The notes under the pieces are model-generated. The model was not told the origin of the DNA. It did no database searches and was given only the letters and a program-made list of their open reading frames with translations. From Chloroflexota bacterium (GTDB lineage Bacteria > Chloroflexota > UBA6077), in contig JAJZQR010000252.1 of the NCBI GenBank assembly GCA_021806765.1, positions 1 to 7,873 of the forward strand: a stretch of DNA of 7,873 nucleotides. Reading direction: 5' to 3'. The position numbers were made by a program, and so were the translations under genes. Shown one piece after another: positions 5,310 to 7,873 of the stretch (position 1 is the stretch's first letter; every line of letters starts with the position of its first letter).

Positions 5310-6698
5310 CTAGCCCTTCTTCAGGATGTCTGCGGCTTTCTTCGCCGCGTCGTCCAGCGCCTGCTGCGGGCTCTTGCTGCCGTTGAGGGCGTTGATGGTT
5401 TCCACCTGCATGGTCTGGGAGAACTCTCCGTACCAGGACTGGCCCGGCCGCGAGTAGTCGTTCTTCAGTTGATCCAGGAAGGTCTTCATCCAGGGGTTCT
5501 TGGCCAGCTCGGGGTCGTCGAAGACCGACTTCCACACCGGCAGGGCGGACATCTCCTTGAAGATCGCCTTCGACTGCTCCTTGCTGGTGAAGTACTGGAT
5601 GAACTTCCAGGCCGCCTCCTTGTTGGCGGATTTGGCCGGGATGGCCAGACACTCGGAGCCATCCACCGTCCAGCTGGGGTTCCCGGCCTTGGCGACCGGG
5701 ATCACTGCCGAGCCGATCTTGCCGACCACCTGCGACTTGGCCGGATCGTTTACCCCGCCTGCCACCTCACCCCAGATGATAGCGTAGGCCGCGCGGCCCT
5801 GGGCCATCTCCGTCATGACCTCTAGAGGCCGCATGTTGAAGGAACCGGGATCCACCAGCTTGTCCTTCGCGTAGAGGTCTCGCAGGAACTGGAGGGCGGC
5901 CACCCCCTCCGGACTGTTGAACAGCGGCTTGGAGAGGCTCTCATCCAGCAGCTTGCCGCCGTTGCCGAAGAGGAAGGTCATGTAGAGATCGAACTCGCCC
6001 TCGATCTGCTTCCACTCGAAGGCGAAGGGGTACTTGGAGATACCCTTCTGCTGGATCGCCAGCGCCTGGGTCCTCAGCTCGTCCCATGTCGTGGGCGCCG
6101 CGCTGAATCCAGCCTTGTCCAACATGTCCTTGTTATAAAAGAAGAATAGGGCATCGGTGAACCAGGGCATGCCATAGATCTTGCCGCCGTAGGAGAAGAT
6201 GCTGGGGTTCACCAGGTCGCTCTTGACGGGGGCCAGGTAGCTATCCAGCGGCTCCAGATACCCTGCCTTCATGAAGGAGCCGTGGGCCGAGGGGTCGACG
6301 TCCACCACGTCGTAGGTGGAACTCCCTCCCGCGGCGGCCACCGTGAACTTGGTGCCCAGGTCGTTCCAGTCCACGATCACTGGGTTCACCTTGATGCCCG
6401 AATCGGACTCGAACTTCTTGATCAGGCCGGGTACCCACGCCTTGTCAGACGCCACCAGCACGGTGATCTGTCCGCCTGCCTTGGGGGCTGCCGTCGCCGC
6501 AGCGGCTGCCGGGGCCGTGGTTGGTGCGGCGGCTGCCGGAGCCTTGGTCGCGGCCGGGGAGGGTTGACCCGAGGAGCAGGCCGAAAGTATGCCGGCCCCC
6601 GCGGTGGTGAACAACCCCGCGAGCGTCGCGCGGATCATAAACTGGCGTCGGGTAAGCTTGGTCTCTTTCAGTCGGTCTAGTCCATCGTTCTCTGCCAT
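5310..6698 (-). CDS. ABC transporter solute-binding lipoprotein, family 1 (sugar type), Tat-exported
   Basis: The protein has 462 residues from the ATG at 6698, 11 nt after AAGGAG (6715-6710). A GTG three codons upstream is only 2 nt from that site and is rejected. The N-terminus has a twin-arginine motif, LTRRQFM (15-21), a hydrophobic stretch and a lipobox LSAC, giving a mature lipid-anchored Cys41. A low-complexity Ala/Pro/Thr linker (about 42-75) tethers the domain to the membrane. The mature part follows the family 1 binding-protein pattern: QITVLVASDKAWVPGLIKKFE, then AAAGGSSTYDVVDVD (121-135), the hinge segment IYGMPWFTDALFFFYNKDMLDKAG (split at 174-197), TTWDEL (203-208), and a C-terminal EAAWKFIQYFTSKE (361-374). 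It captures the solute outside the membrane and delivers it to the two downstream permeases. The ligand is unknown; sugar or sugar acid is plausible. Confidence 0.93.
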   Translation of the reverse strand: MAENDGLDRLKETKLTRRQFMIRATLAGLFTTAGAGILSACSSGQPSPAATKAPAAAAPTTAPAAAAATAAPKAGGQITVLVASDKAWVPGLIKKFESDSGIKVNPVIVDWNDLGTKFTVAAAGGSSTYDVVDVDPSAHGSFMKAGYLEPLDSYLAPVKSDLVNPSIFSYGGKIYGMPWFTDALFFFYNKDMLDKAGFSAAPTTWDELRTQALAIQQKGISKYPFAFEWKQIEGEFDLYMTFLFGNGGKLLDESLSKPLFNSPEGVAALQFLRDLYAKDKLVDPGSFNMRPLEVMTEMAQGRAAYAIIWGEVAGGVNDPAKSQVVGKIGSAVIPVAKAGNPSWTVDGSECLAIPAKSANKEAAWKFIQYFTSKEQSKAIFKEMSALPVWKSVFDDPELAKNPWMKTFLDQLKNDYSRPGQSWYGEFSQTMQVETINALNGSKSPQQALDDAAKKAADILKKG

Positions 6699-6728
6699 GG
6701 GACACACATCTCCTTGTAGCTGTCAAAT

Positions 6729-6807
6729 GGCTGCTTGTGGCAGCCGATGGTCCCAGTAGCCGTAGGCTTCCGGCATATCTCACCCCCTTTCAGCCACTGC
6801 CAAAGGG
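6729..6807 (-). other. Structured leader of the binding-protein mRNA (short hairpins, no known riboswitch)
   Basis: Within the predicted leader, CCCTTT (6785-6790) pairs with AAAGGG (6802-6807), AGCC (6758-6761) with GGCT (6765-6768), and GGCTGC (6729-6734) with GCAGCC (6740-6745). The last stem ends 13 nt upstream of the ribosome site, which stays free. None of these matches a riboswitch class I can recognise. They may simply protect the mRNA. Confidence 0.3.
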
Positions 6808-6846
6808 AGCCAAATAGGTCATAATATTATGTTGTCATATCTCACC
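6774..6846. repeat. Pair of 11-bp direct repeats in the importer leader
   Basis: CATATCTCACC occurs exactly at 6774-6784 and again at 6836-6846 (GGTGAGATATG on the minus strand). The copies start 62 bp apart. The second copy overlaps the operator-like element; the first is an isolated copy in the leader. They may be binding half-sites for the same protein. Confidence 0.6.
6816..6843. promoter_or_regulatory. AT-rich operator-like element in the importer operon leader, related to 653-680
   Basis: Read on the minus strand, this 28-bp element matches the palindrome at 653-680 at 19 of 28 positions, including the block GATATGACA. It sits at about +5 to +32 relative to the predicted transcript start. 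It contains a perfect palindrome ATAATATTAT (6821-6830). On the plus strand it carries two direct GTCATA blocks (6818-6823 and 6834-6839), one repeat start every 16 bp. The full 28-mer is only partly palindromic. A shared repressor for both operons is the simplest reading; part of the similarity may come from AT-richness. Confidence 0.5.
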
Positions 6847-6854
6847 GTGAGCCT

Positions 6855-6883
6855 AGTATAGGGGCGTCATCCAGGGGCGTCAA
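6855..6883 (-). promoter_or_regulatory. Promoter of the importer operon
   Basis: On the minus strand TTGACG (6883-6878) is followed after 17 bp by TATACT (6860-6855). Each hexamer has one mismatch from consensus. The start of transcription would be near 6848, leaving a leader of about 150 nt before the binding-protein ATG. The related operator (6816-6843) lies immediately downstream. Confidence 0.65.
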
Positions 6884-7015
6884 GCAGCGTAAGGGCGGTG
6901 TCGGGGGGGCTGCGGGGTGGCTTGGCTGTCGGCCGGCGGGCACGGAGCTTGCCAGGTTCTCGGCTGCGGGATTCGATCTTACGTCGGTAACGAACCGAAG
7001 GAGTTCACGTCAGCT

Positions 7016-7525
7016 ATGCCGATCAAGAATGTAGAAGAGCTGTTCCTGACTGTTCTCAGCGATGTGCGCGCTCGCGAGGAGCGTTCCCTGCAAGCCTGGC
7101 AGGAGATGAGTCAGCATGCACAAGACGAAGATGTGAAGAAGGTACTGGAGACCCGGGCCTTCTTGACAAAAGAGAGCATCAGCAACCTGGACGAGTGCTT
7201 CAGGCTGCTGGGCAAGCAGCCGATGCAGCCCACTACCCGTCTGCACGACGTGTTCATCGAGGATTTCCGCAGAGAGCTCAACGAGATTCACGATCCCACT
7301 CTGAGATCTCTGTACGTCATCCACAAGGCTCGCGAGTTGGCCCAGATCCACGTCTCGGCCTACGTCGGGTTGATAACCATGGCCGAACTCATGGGCAACA
7401 TTCCCGTATCGGCGCTCCTCGAGACCAACCTGGCGGGCAAGATGGTCTTCATCGATCGGGCGGCCGATCTGGTCCACGAGATCGGCGAGTCCGCGGTGAT
7501 GGGCAGAATGCGAAAGGCCGCATAG
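7016..7525 (+). CDS. DUF892 / YciE-YciF-like ferritin-fold protein
   Basis: The protein has 169 residues from the ATG at 7016, with AAGGAG at 6998-7003; an in-frame start at 6917 lacks a ribosome site and adds an unrelated tail. The opening, MPIKNVEELFLTVLSDVRAREER (split at 1-23), matches the start of YciF-type proteins (ferritin-like four-helix bundle, function unclear, often stress-linked). The rest is nearly all helix: about 36-65, 78-90, 94-127 and 131-158. Glu21 fits the first-helix metal ligand. However, the second-helix glutamate and the Glu-x-x-Glu/His pair of the third helix are not clearly present: by eye, helix 3 reads KARELAQIHVSAY (104-116). It may therefore bind no di-iron centre. 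The gene is single, divergent from the importer operon, and probably unrelated to it in function. Family assignment is moderate; another ferritin-like family is possible. Confidence 0.65.
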   Translation: MPIKNVEELFLTVLSDVRAREERSLQAWQEMSQHAQDEDVKKVLETRAFLTKESISNLDECFRLLGKQPMQPTTRLHDVFIEDFRRELNEIHDPTLRSLYVIHKARELAQIHVSAYVGLITMAELMGNIPVSALLETNLAGKMVFIDRAADLVHEIGESAVMGRMRKAA

Positions 7526-7623
7526 CCCATGTGGCGGATGCAGCGGTGCGACTGAGAGGCGTGCCCCACCTGGTTCCGTGAGGCGGGTGGAAACCACTTG
7601 CGTATCGCTTGAAGCGTGTAGGG

Positions 7624-7647
7624 GGGGAGGGGCTCCGGCCCCTCCCC
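7624..7647. terminator. GC-rich hairpin between convergent genes, probable bidirectional terminator
   Basis: GGGGAGGGGC (7624-7633) pairs perfectly with GCCCCTCCCC (7638-7647) around a 4-nt TCCG loop. The stem can be extended by wobble pairs outward. It lies 99 bp after the stop of the DUF892-like gene and 9 bp from the stop of the convergent permease gene. There is no clear T-run on either side, so its strength as an intrinsic terminator is uncertain. The rest of the 7526-7655 gap shows only tiny palindromes such as CGCTT-G-AAGCG (7606-7616). Confidence 0.6.
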
Positions 7648-7655
7648 TCTGAGTT

Positions 7656-7873
7656 CTAGAACTTCAGCGCCCCCTCCATCAGCCCCTTGGTGAACCACTT
7701 CTGGAGGACGATGAAGATCAGCGCCGCCGGGACGAAGGTGATGAGGGCTGCGGCGGCCGCCACGGGGAAGGTCCACTCGGCGGTGGCGGGGCTGCTCTGC
7801 AGCAGCTTGATCCCCACCGCCAGCGGCATCACCTGGGCCGAGTCGACGAAGGTGACCGCCAGCAGGTACTCCC
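7656..7873 (-). CDS. Carbohydrate ABC transporter permease, C-terminal fragment (runs off the right edge)
   Basis: Reading the reverse complement, 71 codons lead to a TAG at 7658-7656. The peptide starts EYLLAVTF, contains a hydrophobic helix (about 37-56, VAAAAALITFVPAALIFIVL) and ends QKWFTKGLMEGALKF. This is the usual C-terminus of MalG-type permeases (compare KYIVSGLTAGAVKG in the other importer). The W/E-E/Y-LLAVTF segment is the part that follows the EAA loop. It belongs to a second sugar-type importer whose other genes lie beyond the window, on the same strand as the first importer. The two permease ends are clearly different sequences, so this is not a recent duplication. Confidence 0.85.
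   Translation of the reverse strand, partial: EYLLAVTFVDSAQVMPLAVGIKLLQSSPATAEWTFPVAAAAALITFVPAALIFIVLQKWFTKGLMEGALKF

Noticed and set aside
6699..6848. A riboswitch in the leader of the binding-protein gene
   Set aside because: The leader has several short stems, and GCCACTG on the plus strand recalls a cobalamin motif. But it is on the wrong strand, and no complete conserved core of a known class could be found.

Overview
The window looks like a GC-rich bacterial chromosome segment holding a small-molecule uptake and catabolism locus. The source is most likely a Chloroflexota-type or other environmental monoderm. Three things suggest this: a Tat-type lipoprotein solute-binding protein with a long Ala/Pro/Thr linker, split-permease sugar transporters without their own ATPase, and scattered inverted repeats of the CCACGGAGACACGGAG and GTCATCCTGAGCG kinds. 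The taxonomic guess is an inference from style only; no rRNA or marker gene is present.

Layout. Positions 1-484 (minus) hold the N-terminal 161 residues of an IclR-family regulator that runs off the left edge. It has a consensus promoter (TTGACA, 16 bp, TATAAT) on the minus strand. Divergent from it, on the plus strand, are a beta-hydroxyacid dehydrogenase of the 3-hydroxyisobutyrate dehydrogenase family (803-1687) and a LarA-like (nickel-dependent lactate racemase superfamily) protein (1806-3224). A 66-bp inverted repeat lies between these two genes. A related 67-bp inverted repeat separates larA from the next block, which is transcribed towards it. That block is a minus-strand ABC importer operon: a Tat lipoprotein solute-binding protein (5310-6698), a MalF-type permease (4180-5148, GTG start) and a MalG-type permease (3307-4173). 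A third, unrelated inverted repeat sits between the binding protein and the first permease. A DUF892/ferritin-like gene (7016-7525, plus) diverges from the importer. A GC-rich hairpin then separates it from the C-terminus of a second sugar-type permease (7656-7873, minus) that enters from the right edge.

How it may work together. The dehydrogenase promoter region carries a perfect 10+10 bp palindrome (653-680). A related 28-bp element (19/28 by eye) lies just downstream of a good promoter in front of the importer operon (6816-6843). This suggests that one repressor, plausibly the neighbouring IclR protein, controls both transcription units. The combination of importer, LarA-like racemase/epimerase and NAD-dependent hydroxyacid dehydrogenase then reads as a hydroxyacid or sugar-acid utilisation module. 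The substrate cannot be read from sequence. The LarA-like protein retains the pincer-cofactor lysine and two of the histidines but differs at two other active-site positions, and the dehydrogenase has a variant substrate loop, so lactate or hydroxyisobutyrate should not be assumed. No CRISPR array, tRNA, rRNA, transposase or defence system was seen.
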